Shown: positions 42,449 to 51,792, counted from the stretch's first letter. The stretch is 64,000 bases of DNA from Poriferisodalis sp965116715 (GCA_965116715.1 OZ220724.1:3549728-3613727), one strand, 5' to 3'. The notes: generated from the sequence alone by a model not told the origin. Numbers and translations: made by a program.

Positions 42449-45400
42449 ATGAGCCTCGCTGAGACGTACCGGCTGTCGGGGCGCTACACCGACGACAGCG
42501 GCACCACGTTCATGACCGGCTTGCAGGCGCTGGCTCGTCTGCCGATCGAACAGCTGCGGGCCGACCGGCGCGCCGGGCTGCGCACTGCGGCGTTCGTATC
42601 GGGCTACCCGGGCTCGCCCCTCGGCGGCTATGACGCCGCCGTCGAGGCTGCCCGCAGCGCAACCGACCTGCCCATCGTCCACTCGCCGGCTGTCAACGAG
42701 GAGCAGGCGGCGACCGCCGTCATGGGCAGCCAGCTGGCCACCACGCGGCCCGATGCCACCTACGACGGCGTCGTGGGGCTGTGGTACGGCAAGGCGCCCG
42801 GCGTGGACCGCGCCACCGACGCGCTGCGCCATGCGGTGTTCGCCGGCGCGGATCCCCGCGGCGGCGCGGTGGCGATCGCCGGCGACGACCCTGCAGCCAA
42901 GAGCTCCACTATCCCGTCGAGCTCAGCCGGCTCGATGGCCGACCTGCACATCCCGGTGCTGTACCCGGGCACGCCCGCCGAAGCGCTCGACCTCGGCCGC
43001 CATGCCATCGCCATGTCCCGGACGACCGGGCTCTGGACAGGCCTCAAGATCGTGGCCGATGTGGCGGACGGTGCTGCCACGGTGCTGCTGGATCCCGACC
43101 GGTTCGACCCGGTCATCCCGCTCGTCGACGGCGAGCCCTACCGTCACCGGCCCGACGGCTACCTCCTCACCCCGCACACGGTGGACATTGAGCGCGAGAT
43201 CGTCGAGGTCCGCTACGAGCTGGCCATTGCGTACGCGGCGGCCAATCGCCTGAACGACGTCACTGTCGATCCGACCGATGCCTGGATTGCCATCGTGGCG
43301 TCGGGCATCACCTACCGCGAAGTGCGCGAGGCGTTGCGGCGGCTGGGCCTCGGCAGCGACAAGTCGGTTCGGGACGCCGGCATCCGGCTGGTGCGGATGG
43401 GGATGCCGATCCCGTTCAGCGCCGAGCGAGCCCGCCATTTCGCCCGCGGGGTCACGGAGATCTTCGTGATCGAGGAGAAGAGCCCCAACATCGAATCGCT
43501 GCTGAAGGACGCGCTCTACAACCAGTCGCATCACCCCCGCATCGTCGGCAAGACCGACGAGGACGACCGGACGCTGCTCGCCTCCTACAGCGCCCTGGCC
43601 GCCGACGACCTCATCGGCCCGCTGCGCGGCCGGCTGGAGGCTCGCATCGGCGATCGGCTGGTGCCTGCGCAGCCCGAGCGCATGCGCATCGAGCTGCCGC
43701 TGGCGCCCGGACAGAACCGGTCGCCGTATTTCTGCTCGGGCTGCCCGCACAATCGCTCCACCGAGGTGCCCGACGGTGCCCTGGTCGGCGCCGGCATCGG
43801 CTGCCACACCATGGCGCTGTTCATGGATCCCGAGCGGGTCGGCGACATTGTGAGCGTGACCTGCATGGGCCAGGAGGGCACGCAGTGGATCGGCATGTCG
43901 CCGTTCGTGGAGACCCAGCACATCTTCCAGAATCTGGGCGACGGCACCTACTTCCACAGCGGCCAGCTGGCGATCGCCGGGGCGGTGGCCTCTGGCACCA
44001 ACATCACCTACAAGCTGCTGTGGAACCGAGCCGTCGCCATGACGGGCGGCCAGGACCCCGCCGGGCAGCTCAACGTGCCCGATGTGGCGGCCGGCCTGCT
44101 GGCGGGCGGCGTGGCCAAGGTGCTCGTGACCACCCATGATCCCGCTGCCTACCGCAGCCGCGCGCTGCCCGCAGGTGTCGAGGTGTGGCACCGCGATCGT
44201 CTCATCGAAGCCCAGGAGATGCTGGCCGATATCGACGGCGTCACGGTGCTGATCCACGATCAGCAGTGCGCGGCCGAGGCGCGCCGGGGCCGCAAGCGCG
44301 GCACCCAGCTCACGCCGACCAAGCGGGTGCTGATCAACGAGCGCATCTGCGAGGGCTGCGGCGACTGCGGCGCCAAGAGCAACTGCCTGTCGGTGCAGCC
44401 GGTCGACACGTTCTTCGGCCGCAAGACCCGTATCGACCAGACGTCGTGCAACCTGGACTATTCGTGCCTGGACGGCGACTGCCCGTCGTTCATGACCATC
44501 AGCCAGCCGGGGCCATTCCGTGCCGCGGTGCGCGAGATGCTTGCACCGCTGCGGCGCAAACCGGCGGCGGGCGCCGGTGCCGGCGGCGGTGACAGTGCCG
44601 GCGGCGCTCTGCCTCAGCCGCCCGGCGAACTGCCCGATCCGGTGCCGCTCGTGGGCCCCGACGAGGTGTCGGTGCGCATGTGCGGGATCGGCGGGACCGG
44701 CGTGGTGACGGTGAACCAGGTGCTCGGCACGGCGGCGATGTTCGACGGCTTCGAAGTGCGGGGCCTCGACCAGATCGGGCTGTCGCAGAAGGCGGGCACC
44801 GTGGTGGGCGATCTGCGGCTGAAGCGGATCGGCGGGCCGGCCACCGCACGCCTCGGCAGCGGCCAGGCCGATGTCATCGTGGCCTTCGATCTGCTGGTGG
44901 CGGCATCAGCGGCGGGCCTCGACGTCGCAGACCCGACCCGAACGATGGTCGTCGGCTCGACGTCGCCGACGCCGACGGGCGCCATGGTTGCCGACCCCAG
45001 CATCGATGGGCCCGCGACCTCCGAGCTGCTCGAGCGGGTGGCTGCGGTCACCGTCGAGGGCAGGCAGCACTGGGCCGATGCCGCCTCGCTGGTGACGGCG
45101 CTGTGCGGCTCGGCCGTGACTGCGAACGTGTTCGTCGTCGGCATGGCCGTCCAGGCCGGTGCGCTGCCGATCGCGCCGGCGAGCGTGGAGGCAGCCATCG
45201 AGCTGAACGGTGTTGCCGTTGCTCAGAATCTCGCTGCGTTTCGCTGGGGCCGGGCGATGATCTGCGATCCGGACACGGTGACCGCAGCCGCAGCGCACCC
45301 CGATGCCATCAGTGCCGGAGGCGCTGGTCGTGGCAGTGCCGGGGGCGCCGGAGGTGATCGGGCGGTGCCCGAGCGTCTGTCGGCCCGCATCGACGCGCTG

Positions 45401-46084
45401 GTCGACGGTCTGGCCCGCAGCGCATCAGCGGCGAATCCCGATGGGTTGCGTGCGGCACTGTGCCGGTACGCAACTGAGCTCTGCGCCTACCAGTCAGACC
45501 GGCTTGCAGCGCAGTTCCTCGACGCAGTCGAACGCGTGGCGAGCGCAGACCGAGCCGCGGGGGATGGCTCAGCGCGGCTGACAGCGGCCGCGGCCGCAGG
45601 GCACTTCAAGCTGATGGCCTACAAGGACGAATACGAGGTCGCCCGGCTCATGTTGGACCCTGAGGCACATGCAGCAGCACGGGACTTGGCAGCTTCCGTC
45701 GGCGGCACGGTGTCGTGGAGCCTGCACCCGCCACTGCTGCGAGCACTGGGCCGCACCGGCAAGATCAGCTTCTCGACGGCGTGGCGACCGCTGTTCGCCC
45801 TGCTAGCGCGGGGCAAGCGCCTGCGGGGTCGCTGGTGTGATCCGTTCGGTCACACCGAGGTCCGCCGCACCGAGCGGACGCTGCCCGGCGAGTACCTGGC
45901 GGCGCTCGACGCAGCGCTCGAAGCATTGGAGAGGGATGCGGGCGCAGCCCGATATGAGCAGGCTGTTGCCATCGCCGGCCTGGCCGAGCTGGTGCGCGGC
46001 TATGAGGACGTCAAGATGTCCACGGTGGCGACGTTCCGCCTGGAGCTCGCCGAACGCGTCGCCGAGCTCGCGCCCGGCAGCTGA
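42449..46084 (+). CDS. Indolepyruvate ferredoxin oxidoreductase, fused IorA-IorB type
   Basis: Oxidative decarboxylation of aryl pyruvates (indolepyruvate, phenylpyruvate) to aryl-acetyl-CoA with ferredoxin. 1211 residues in one chain, like the fused enzymes of aerobic bacteria. Order: pyrimidine-binding domain with FVSGYPGSPLGGYD near residue 50; TPP domain with GIGCHTMALFMDP near 448 and MGQEGTQWIGMSPFVE; an iron-sulfur cysteine region with ICEGCGDCGAKSNCLS near 632 and CNLDYSCLDGDCPSF; then the gamma domain CGIGGTGVVTVNQVLG near 745 and a C-terminal domain of unknown function. ATG at 42449 has GGGAG 7 bases upstream. It sits just before the tyrosine and aromatic synthesis genes. Confidence 0.92.
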   Translation: MSLAETYRLSGRYTDDSGTTFMTGLQALARLPIEQLRADRRAGLRTAAFVSGYPGSPLGGYDAAVEAARSATDLPIVHSPAVNEEQAATAVMGSQLATTRPDATYDGVVGLWYGKAPGVDRATDALRHAVFAGADPRGGAVAIAGDDPAAKSSTIPSSSAGSMADLHIPVLYPGTPAEALDLGRHAIAMSRTTGLWTGLKIVADVADGAATVLLDPDRFDPVIPLVDGEPYRHRPDGYLLTPHTVDIEREIVEVRYELAIAYAAANRLNDVTVDPTDAWIAIVASGITYREVREALRRLGLGSDKSVRDAGIRLVRMGMPIPFSAERARHFARGVTEIFVIEEKSPNIESLLKDALYNQSHHPRIVGKTDEDDRTLLASYSALAADDLIGPLRGRLEARIGDRLVPAQPERMRIELPLAPGQNRSPYFCSGCPHNRSTEVPDGALVGAGIGCHTMALFMDPERVGDIVSVTCMGQEGTQWIGMSPFVETQHIFQNLGDGTYFHSGQLAIAGAVASGTNITYKLLWNRAVAMTGGQDPAGQLNVPDVAAGLLAGGVAKVLVTTHDPAAYRSRALPAGVEVWHRDRLIEAQEMLADIDGVTVLIHDQQCAAEARRGRKRGTQLTPTKRVLINERICEGCGDCGAKSNCLSVQPVDTFFGRKTRIDQTSCNLDYSCLDGDCPSFMTISQPGPFRAAVREMLAPLRRKPAAGAGAGGGDSAGGALPQPPGELPDPVPLVGPDEVSVRMCGIGGTGVVTVNQVLGTAAMFDGFEVRGLDQIGLSQKAGTVVGDLRLKRIGGPATARLGSGQADVIVAFDLLVAASAAGLDVADPTRTMVVGSTSPTPTGAMVADPSIDGPATSELLERVAAVTVEGRQHWADAASLVTALCGSAVTANVFVVGMAVQAGALPIAPASVEAAIELNGVAVAQNLAAFRWGRAMICDPDTVTAAAAHPDAISAGGAGRGSAGGAGGDRAVPERLSARIDALVDGLARSASAANPDGLRAALCRYATELCAYQSDRLAAQFLDAVERVASADRAAGDGSARLTAAAAAGHFKLMAYKDEYEVARLMLDPEAHAAARDLAASVGGTVSWSLHPPLLRALGRTGKISFSTAWRPLFALLARGKRLRGRWCDPFGHTEVRRTERTLPGEYLAALDAALEALERDAGAARYEQAVAIAGLAELVRGYEDVKMSTVATFRLELAERVAELAPGS

Positions 46085-46129
46085 CGACACGTAGCACCCG
46101 CCCAAACCGGGGACGATCAGAGCCATCGG

Positions 46130-46142
46130 TACCCTTCGGTGC
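46130..46142 (+). promoter_or_regulatory. Leaderless-type -10 (TACCCT) before tyrA
   Basis: GGTACCCT at 46128-46135 ends 7 bases before the tyrA GTG, closely resembling the scpA site (GGTACCTT). Confidence 0.45.
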
Positions 46143-47261
46143 GTGGCAGGCGACCCGGCTGGAGCCCCGACGACGCGGTTGCGCAGCAGCGGCACCGCGC
46201 CGCGCGCCCAGGTGGTCGGCACCGGCCTGATCGGGGGGTCGGTCGCAACGGCGCTGCGCAAGACGGGCTGGCATGTCACGGGGCGTGACGCCATCGACGC
46301 GCACGCGCAGCGAGCGCTCCAGCTCGGCTGCCTCGACGCCGTCGGCACCGACGCCGATGCCACTTTCTGGGTCGTTGCCGTACCTGCCGCCCATCTCGCG
46401 GAAGAAGTCGCACTCGCGCTCGCGGACTCTGCGGCGGCGGGCGCCGTGGTGACCGACACGGGCAGCGTCAAGACACCGGTGGCTCACGGCATCACCGATC
46501 CGCGCTTCGTGCCAGGACATCCGATGGCGGGCTCCGAACAGGAAGGCGTCGAGGGAGCGAACCCCGACATGTTCGCCGGCGCCGTCTGGACTCTGACGCC
46601 GACGGGGTCCACCGACGACGAAGCTCTGCGCGCGTGCCAGACGGTGCTGGCCGGCATCGGGTCCGATGTCGTGACGATGACACCGGAGCGTCACGATGCG
46701 CTCGTGGCCGTGGTCAGCCATGTGCCGCACTTGGCTGCCGCCTCGCTGATGTGCCTCGCCGATGATCGAGCCCTCGACGATGCGCCGCTGCTGCGGCTGG
46801 CTGCCGGTGGCTTCCGCGACATGACGCGCATCGCCGCGGGACATCCCGGCATCTGGCTGGACATCTGCGGCGAGAATCGCGATGCCATCGTGACCGTGCT
46901 GGAAGAGCTGTCCGAGCGACTGGACCAGGTGCGCGAGGTAGTGGCGCACGGCGACCGTGACAGTTTGCGCGCCGTGCTCACCCAGGCGCGCCGGGCACGA
47001 ACCAACCTGCCGTCTCGTTACGTGCGACCGCAGGAGTTGCTGGAAGTGCGGGTGCCGATCCCCGATCGGAAGGGCCAGATCGCTGCCATCACCATGCTCG
47101 CCGCGGATTGCGATGTGAACGTGGCCGACATCGAGGTCGCCCACTCGCCTGAAGGGTCCGAAGGCGTGCTCGTGCTCGTGGTGGCACGCACCGAGGCGCA
47201 GCGCTTCCTGGCGGCCTTGGCTGGGCAGGGGTACCACCCCACCACGCGCGATCTGGCATGA
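46143..47261 (+). CDS. tyrA: Prephenate dehydrogenase
   Basis: NAD-dependent conversion of prephenate to 4-hydroxyphenylpyruvate in tyrosine synthesis, 372 residues. The N-terminal nucleotide motif is shortened to VVGTGLIGGSVATALR. VTDTGSVKTPV and FVPGHPMAGSEQEGVEGA are the substrate-binding signatures, with the catalytic His in LVAVVSHVPHLAAASLM. A C-terminal ACT domain (GQIAAITMLAADCDVNVADI) suggests amino-acid feedback. The first 18 residues are not conserved. GTG start with TACCCT 7 bases before it. The stop overlaps the aroA fusion (ATGA). Confidence 0.93.
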   Translation: MAGDPAGAPTTRLRSSGTAPRAQVVGTGLIGGSVATALRKTGWHVTGRDAIDAHAQRALQLGCLDAVGTDADATFWVVAVPAAHLAEEVALALADSAAAGAVVTDTGSVKTPVAHGITDPRFVPGHPMAGSEQEGVEGANPDMFAGAVWTLTPTGSTDDEALRACQTVLAGIGSDVVTMTPERHDALVAVVSHVPHLAAASLMCLADDRALDDAPLLRLAAGGFRDMTRIAAGHPGIWLDICGENRDAIVTVLEELSERLDQVREVVAHGDRDSLRAVLTQARRARTNLPSRYVRPQELLEVRVPIPDRKGQIAAITMLAADCDVNVADIEVAHSPEGSEGVLVLVVARTEAQRFLAALAGQGYHPTTRDLA

Positions 47262-49345
47262 GCGCGGGGCGCGTCGTCGGGGCCATCGACCCGTTCACCA
47301 ACGGCGCTTCTGGCACGGCAGTGCTGCCGGGTTCCAAGAGCATCACGAACAGGGCAGTGCTGTGCGCAGCCCTGGCCACGGGTCGCAGCACACTCGACGG
47401 CGTCCTGTTCGCGGACGACACCGAGGCCATGATCGATGCGGTCACCGCCTTGGGCGCGCAGGTGCAGGTCAACCGCCGCGAACACCGGCTCGTCATCGAC
47501 GGCATCGGCGGCCGGCGCCCGGGTGCTCCCGCTGCTGCCCATGACGTCGCCGGCGAGCCGATCACCGTCCACGCCCGCTCGTCGGGCACGACGGCCCGCT
47601 TCGTCCTGCCCGTCGTCGCAGCGCTCGGCGGCCGTTGGCTGCTCGACGGCGACCCCCAGCTGCGCGCACGCCCGCAGGACGATCTGCTCGCAGCGCAGCG
47701 CTCGCTGGGTGTCGAGGTGAACGAGCTCGGCGAGCACGGCTGCCTGCCGATCGAATTGACATCTGCGGGCGTCGGTGAGCATCCGCAGCTGCGCCACGTG
47801 CGGATCCGAGCCGATGTGTCCAGCCAGTTCGCCACGGGGCTGCTGCTCGCGGGGCCGCTGCGCGGCGGCATCCACGTGGAGATCGACGCTGCGTTCGACA
47901 CCGTGAGCCGGCCGTATATCGACATGACGGTCGCGGTGATGGAGGCCTTCGGCGCCAAGGTCGTCGCGCACAGCGCCGATCGCTACGTGGTCACCGAAGG
48001 CGGCTACCGCGCAGCTCGCTACACGATCGAGCCGGACGCCTCTGCCGCCAGCTACGTCTGGGCGGCGGCTGCGGTGTGCGGTGGCAGTGTGCGTGTCGAA
48101 GGGCTCGGCAGCCACAGCATCCAGGGCGATGTGCGCTTTGCCGAGGTGCTCGGCGAGATGGGCGCGGACGTCACCGTCAGCGATGACGCCGTCACCGTCG
48201 GCGCTCCGCCGGACGGGCGGCTGCGAGCCGGCACATTCGACCTGCGCGACTTCTCCGACACGGCGCAGACGCTGGCGGCCGTGGCGGCGTTCGCCGAGGG
48301 CACCACCAGCATCGAGGGCATCGGGTTCATCCGCCGCAAGGAGACCGACCGCATCGCCAACACCGTCGCCGAGCTCGCCAAGCGCGGCGTTGACGCCACA
48401 GCCGAGCGCGATGGCATCACGGTGCGCGCCAATCCGTTCAGCCTGCGGGCAGGATTGGTGGACTGCCATGGAGACCACCGCATGGCGATGGCGATGTCGC
48501 TCATCGGCCTGCGGGTGGCCGGGATCGCCGTCGACGATCCCGATTGCGTCGCCAAGACGTTCCCCGATTTCTACGAGATCATCGAGACGCTCCGAGCCTC
48601 CCCACAGGAGAGCTCGGCGCCGACGGTTCCGGTGATTGCCATCGACGGTCCTGCCGCGTCTGGCAAGTCCAGCGTGGCGCGCGCTGTGGCGGCCGAACTC
48701 GGGATGGACTACCTCGACACGGGCGCGATGTACCGGGCGGTGGCGTGGGCCTCGCTGGAGGCGCGGACCGATCTCGATGACCTCGCGGCCGTGGCGAAGA
48801 TCGCACGCACATCGCAGATCGAGATCTCCAGCGTGAGCGGCTCGCAGCAGGTCGCCGTCGACGGCGTCGACGCCACGGCGGCGATACGCAGCGCAGAGGT
48901 GGATCGCAGTGTCAGCGTGGTGGCCGCCAACCCGCAGGTGCGGTGGGTGCTGACCCGGCGCCAGCGGGACTGGGCTCACCGCGTCGGCGGGGGAGTGATG
49001 GAGGGGCGCGACATCGGCAGCGTGGTGTTCCCCGATGCACTCCTGAAGGTGTTCCTGACCGCCGCTGCGGAGGTGCGCGCGACCCGGCGCCTGCTGCAGC
49101 AGAACTCGGCTGGTGTGCTGGCTGACTTCGACGACCGTCACGCTGCGCTCGCTGCAGAACTGGCCGAGCGCGATCGTCTCGATTCGCAGAGAGACGACTC
49201 GCCGCTGCAGGTAGCGCCCGGAGCGGTCATCGTCGACACGAGCGAGCTGTCCGAGGGCGAGGCGGTCGAGACCATCACCGCGATGTACCGCCGTGCAACC
49301 GAGCCTCGGCGTGAAGCCCGCTCGAACCAGGGCCGGAGCCGATGA
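47258..49345 (+). CDS. aroA-cmk: AroA-Cmk fusion: EPSP synthase plus cytidylate kinase
   Basis: One continuous 695-residue frame with two enzymes. Residues about 1-445 are 3-phosphoshikimate 1-carboxyvinyltransferase: LPGSKSITNRAVLCAAL, SSGTTARFVLPVVAALGG, RRKETDRIANTVAEL and CHGDHRMAMAMSLIGLR. From about residue 455 comes cytidylate kinase: VPVIAIDGPAASGKSSVARA (P-loop), DYLDTGAMYRAVAW and GVMEGRDIGSVVFPDALLKV. The join is a short linker (RASPQESSAPTV) with no stop or frame change. Elsewhere cmk is separate, following rluB in mycobacteria. It overlaps tyrA and plsC by ATGA, so pyrimidine and aromatic synthesis are co-translated here. Confidence 0.95.
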   Translation: MSAGRVVGAIDPFTNGASGTAVLPGSKSITNRAVLCAALATGRSTLDGVLFADDTEAMIDAVTALGAQVQVNRREHRLVIDGIGGRRPGAPAAAHDVAGEPITVHARSSGTTARFVLPVVAALGGRWLLDGDPQLRARPQDDLLAAQRSLGVEVNELGEHGCLPIELTSAGVGEHPQLRHVRIRADVSSQFATGLLLAGPLRGGIHVEIDAAFDTVSRPYIDMTVAVMEAFGAKVVAHSADRYVVTEGGYRAARYTIEPDASAASYVWAAAAVCGGSVRVEGLGSHSIQGDVRFAEVLGEMGADVTVSDDAVTVGAPPDGRLRAGTFDLRDFSDTAQTLAAVAAFAEGTTSIEGIGFIRRKETDRIANTVAELAKRGVDATAERDGITVRANPFSLRAGLVDCHGDHRMAMAMSLIGLRVAGIAVDDPDCVAKTFPDFYEIIETLRASPQESSAPTVPVIAIDGPAASGKSSVARAVAAELGMDYLDTGAMYRAVAWASLEARTDLDDLAAVAKIARTSQIEISSVSGSQQVAVDGVDATAAIRSAEVDRSVSVVAANPQVRWVLTRRQRDWAHRVGGGVMEGRDIGSVVFPDALLKVFLTAAAEVRATRRLLQQNSAGVLADFDDRHAALAAELAERDRLDSQRDDSPLQVAPGAVIVDTSELSEGEAVETITAMYRRATEPRREARSNQGRSR

Positions 49346-50055
49346 GCCGTCCCGCCCGACCCGACGGAGGTGGCGGACCTGACACCGAGCTGCGCGACGG
49401 GCCGCTCAACATGGCCGTCTACAAGGTCATGAAGTACGGCATCTGGGGCGTGTTCCGGGCCTGGAACCGCATTTCCGTCGACGGCCTGGAGAACCTGCCC
49501 GATGGTCCCTGCGTGTGGGTGCCCAATCACCGCAGCTACATCGACACGCCGATCCACGCCGCGATTCCCGCGCGGATGCGGGTGATGGGCAAGGACTCGA
49601 TGTGGAAGTACCGCTTCGCGGGCTGGCTGTTCACCACGATTGGCTGCTTCCCGGTGAATCGTGACGCACCAGACCGCGCGGCGTTGCGGACCGCGCTGGA
49701 CGCGCTGACCTTCGGCGACGGCCCGGTGGTGATGTTCGGCGAGGGCGAGCGCAAGGACGGCCCTCGGGTGCTGCCGCTGATGGACGGCCCGGTGTACCTG
49801 GCGGGACGAGCGCAGGTGCCGATCGTGCCGGTGGGGATCGGAGGCACCGCCGCAGCCATGCCGCGGGGCGCCAAGTTCATGTACCCCCGCCGGATCAAGT
49901 TCGTGATCGGCGAGCCGATGGATCCGCCGGCACCGGGACCGAACGGCCGGGTCTCCCGCAGCGCAATCCGCGAGACCACTGAAGAGCTGCGCGAGCGCAT
50001 CCAGGACGTGTTCGACCAAGCCCAAGCCGCCGTCGGCACCCCCAACCTGCGCTGA
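49342..50055 (+). CDS. plsC: 1-acyl-sn-glycerol-3-phosphate acyltransferase family protein
   Basis: Membrane-associated acyltransferase of phospholipid synthesis, 237 residues. The HX4D catalytic motif is NHRSYID near residue 56. The second block is FGEGERKDGPRVLPL, a variant of the usual EGTRS. IVPVGIGGTAAAMPRG is the third conserved block. A short hydrophobic or amphipathic segment (YGIWGVFRAWNRI) precedes the active site. The start overlaps the aroA-cmk stop. In related genomes a plsC-like gene is often near cmk and der. Confidence 0.88.
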   Translation: MSRPARPDGGGGPDTELRDGPLNMAVYKVMKYGIWGVFRAWNRISVDGLENLPDGPCVWVPNHRSYIDTPIHAAIPARMRVMGKDSMWKYRFAGWLFTTIGCFPVNRDAPDRAALRTALDALTFGDGPVVMFGEGERKDGPRVLPLMDGPVYLAGRAQVPIVPVGIGGTAAAMPRGAKFMYPRRIKFVIGEPMDPPAPGPNGRVSRSAIRETTEELRERIQDVFDQAQAAVGTPNLR

Positions 50056-50091
50056 GCGAAGCATCCCAGGTACGGGCGGGCCCAGTCCTGA

Positions 50092-50334
50092 TCAGCGGTA
50101 GGCGTCTTTGCGTGGGGTGATGGCGGTGACGCGGATTACGTCCGATGAGACTCGGTAGATGATGCGGTGGCTTCTGCCGAGGCGGGCCGAGCGGAAGCCG
50201 CGCAGGTTGCCCTGCAGCTTCTTGCCGACTGCCGGGATGCCGTCGAGGCGCCGGATGATCTCCATCGCCCGTCTGCGTTGCTGCTCAGGCAGTTCTCTGA
50301 GCGACTTGGCTGCGCTGCGGGACAGTTCGGGCAC
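50092..50334 (-). CDS. RelE/ParE-family toxin
   Basis: 80 residues with the typical small basic RelE fold signature: LSRSAAKSLRELPEQQRRRA as the helical hairpin, then LRGFRSARLGRSHRIIYRVS and the C-terminal IRVTAITPRKDAYR. Members cleave mRNA on the ribosome; the target is not determined. GTG at 50334 lies 18 bases after the antitoxin stop. It is the downstream gene of a two-gene operon on the minus strand, between plsC and ispH. Confidence 0.85.
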   Translation of the reverse strand: MPELSRSAAKSLRELPEQQRRRAMEIIRRLDGIPAVGKKLQGNLRGFRSARLGRSHRIIYRVSSDVIRVTAITPRKDAYR

Positions 50335-50352
50335 GGCTCAGATCATGCGCCG

Positions 50353-50625
50353 TCAGATCTCGTCGAGTCGAACGAATTCTCCGGCGGCGAACTCGGCTTC
50401 GCCTTGCGCGATGGCCGCCATGGTGTCCTGGTCGTTCAGGATGTTCATGGTCTCGACCAGCGACTCGTACTCGTCGTTGGAGAGGATGACGGCCACCGGC
50501 CGCCCGTGCTTGGTGATGACGCACTGGCTGCCGGTGCGGTCGATCTCGTCGACGATCTCGCTGAGGTTGTTACGAACGTCAGTCAGCGGCGCCGTCGACG
50601 GGATCTGTTCGAGCTGTGATGACAC
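50353..50625 (-). CDS. Phd/YefM-family antitoxin
   Basis: 90 residues from GTG at 50625. The Phd fold is shown by STAPLTDVRNNLSEIVDEID then QCVITKHGRPVAVILSNDEY and the acidic C-terminal tail (EAEFAAGEFVRLDEI) that would mask the toxin. A longer frame up to 50769 is rejected because its N-terminus is Pro-rich and overlaps the promoter. A -10 (TACAGT) 6 bases before the GTG indicates a leaderless, autoregulated operon. Confidence 0.87.
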   Translation of the reverse strand: MSSQLEQIPSTAPLTDVRNNLSEIVDEIDRTGSQCVITKHGRPVAVILSNDEYESLVETMNILNDQDTMAAIAQGEAEFAAGEFVRLDEI

Positions 50626-50631
50626 GGCGTT

Positions 50632-50660
50632 ACTGTACAGAATTCCGTGCAGAAAGTGAA
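50632..50660 (-). promoter_or_regulatory. Toxin-antitoxin promoter with overlapping palindromic operator
   Basis: On the minus strand TTCACT, 17 bases, then TACAGT, then 6 bases and the antitoxin GTG. The perfect palindrome CTGTACAG (50633-50640) overlaps the -10, and GAATTC lies beside it, fitting autorepression by Phd. This is inference from layout. Confidence 0.55.
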
Positions 50661-50668
50661 GCCAATTC

Positions 50669-51712
50669 TCAGGCGGCGGAACCTGCGAGCGTGGCGAGGA
50701 CGTTGCTGGCGGCGGTTGAGCGGTCGGCGGCGCTGACGCGGTTGGCTGGGGGCACGGCGAGGGTGGCATGCACGGCGGCCTCCATGGCGCCCAGCAGGTC
50801 TCGCAGCTCGCGAGGCGGGGGGAAGTACTCGTCCTCGTCGGTGATCGTCACCTCGGTGGTGCCCTGCGCGGGCGCCAGTCGCGCGATCACTGCCTCGACG
50901 AGTTCTTCGGGCGCGGACGCACCGGCGGTGACGCCCACCGTGCCCACCAGATCGCCCGGCAGCTCAGCGGCGGCGTTCACCCGCAGCACGCGTTCGCAGC
51001 CCGACTCGGCCGCCACCTTGGCGAGCGCCATGGTGTTCGATGAGTTGGCCGAGCCGATCACCACGACAGCGTCGCAGTTGGGTGCGAGCTGCTCGAGGGC
51101 GCTCTGGCGGTTGGTGGTGGCAAAGCAGAGGTCCGAGCGTCCCGCCATCCAGACGTCGCCGAACCGTGCCTTGGCAGCGTCGGCCACATCAGCCCAGTCG
51201 CGATGGCTGAGCGTGGTCTGGGCCAGCACCGCAACCGGCGTGTCGATGTCGTCGAGCAAGTCGACGTCGGCCGGTTCGGAGACCAGCGAGATGGCATCAG
51301 GCGCCACGGCCATGGTGCCGACGGCCTCGTCATGGCCCTCGTGGCCCACATAGACGACCCTGAAGCCCTTGCCGGCACGCACCCTGACCTCGTGGTGCAC
51401 CTTGGTGACCAGCGGGCACACGGCGTCCACCACGTAACCGCCGCGCTGGCGGGCCTGTTCCACCACTTCGGGTGCCGAGCCGTGTGCGGACAGCATGAGC
51501 GGCCGACCGGGCGGCACCTCGGCGACGTCATCGACGAACACCACGCCCAGTCGCTCGAAGCGGTCGACCACGAGGCGGTTGTGGACGATCTCGTGGTAGC
51601 AGTACACGGGCGGCGGAAACGAGCGCACGAGCCACGCGAGCGCCTTGATGGCCATTTCTACGCCGGCGCAGAAGCCACGAGGGGCGGCCAGCAGCACTTG
51701 GTCCACAGCCAC
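50669..51712 (-). CDS. ispH: 4-hydroxy-3-methylbut-2-enyl diphosphate reductase
   Basis: Last step of the MEP isoprenoid pathway, making IPP and DMAPP with an iron-sulfur cluster. The three cluster cysteines are in APRGFCAGVEMAI, VDAVCPLVTKVH and SDLCFATTNRQSAL. The His residues of YCYHEIVHN and LSAHGSAP and the substrate loop GSANSSNT are present. GTG at 51712 gives 347 residues. The frame continues to a GTG at 51784, but that would leave only 20 bases to the divergent gene. TAGCGT on the minus strand 7 bases before 51712 supports the shorter form; GTG 51706 is another option. Confidence 0.92.
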   Translation of the reverse strand: MAVDQVLLAAPRGFCAGVEMAIKALAWLVRSFPPPVYCYHEIVHNRLVVDRFERLGVVFVDDVAEVPPGRPLMLSAHGSAPEVVEQARQRGGYVVDAVCPLVTKVHHEVRVRAGKGFRVVYVGHEGHDEAVGTMAVAPDAISLVSEPADVDLLDDIDTPVAVLAQTTLSHRDWADVADAAKARFGDVWMAGRSDLCFATTNRQSALEQLAPNCDAVVVIGSANSSNTMALAKVAAESGCERVLRVNAAAELPGDLVGTVGVTAGASAPEELVEAVIARLAPAQGTTEVTITDEDEYFPPPRELRDLLGAMEAAVHATLAVPPANRVSAADRSTAASNVLATLAGSAA

Positions 51713-51719
51713 GGTCGCG

Positions 51720-51725
51720 ACGCTA
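51720..51725 (-). promoter_or_regulatory. Leaderless-type -10 (TAGCGT) before ispH
   Basis: The minus strand reads GGTAGCGT, 7 bases, then GTG. It decides the ispH start used here. Confidence 0.4.
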
Positions 51726-51792
51726 CCGACGTGGCGCGACAGTGCCGTGGGCCAATCGGGCCGGGCTCGCCGGGCCGGCGGCACGAGCTTCC

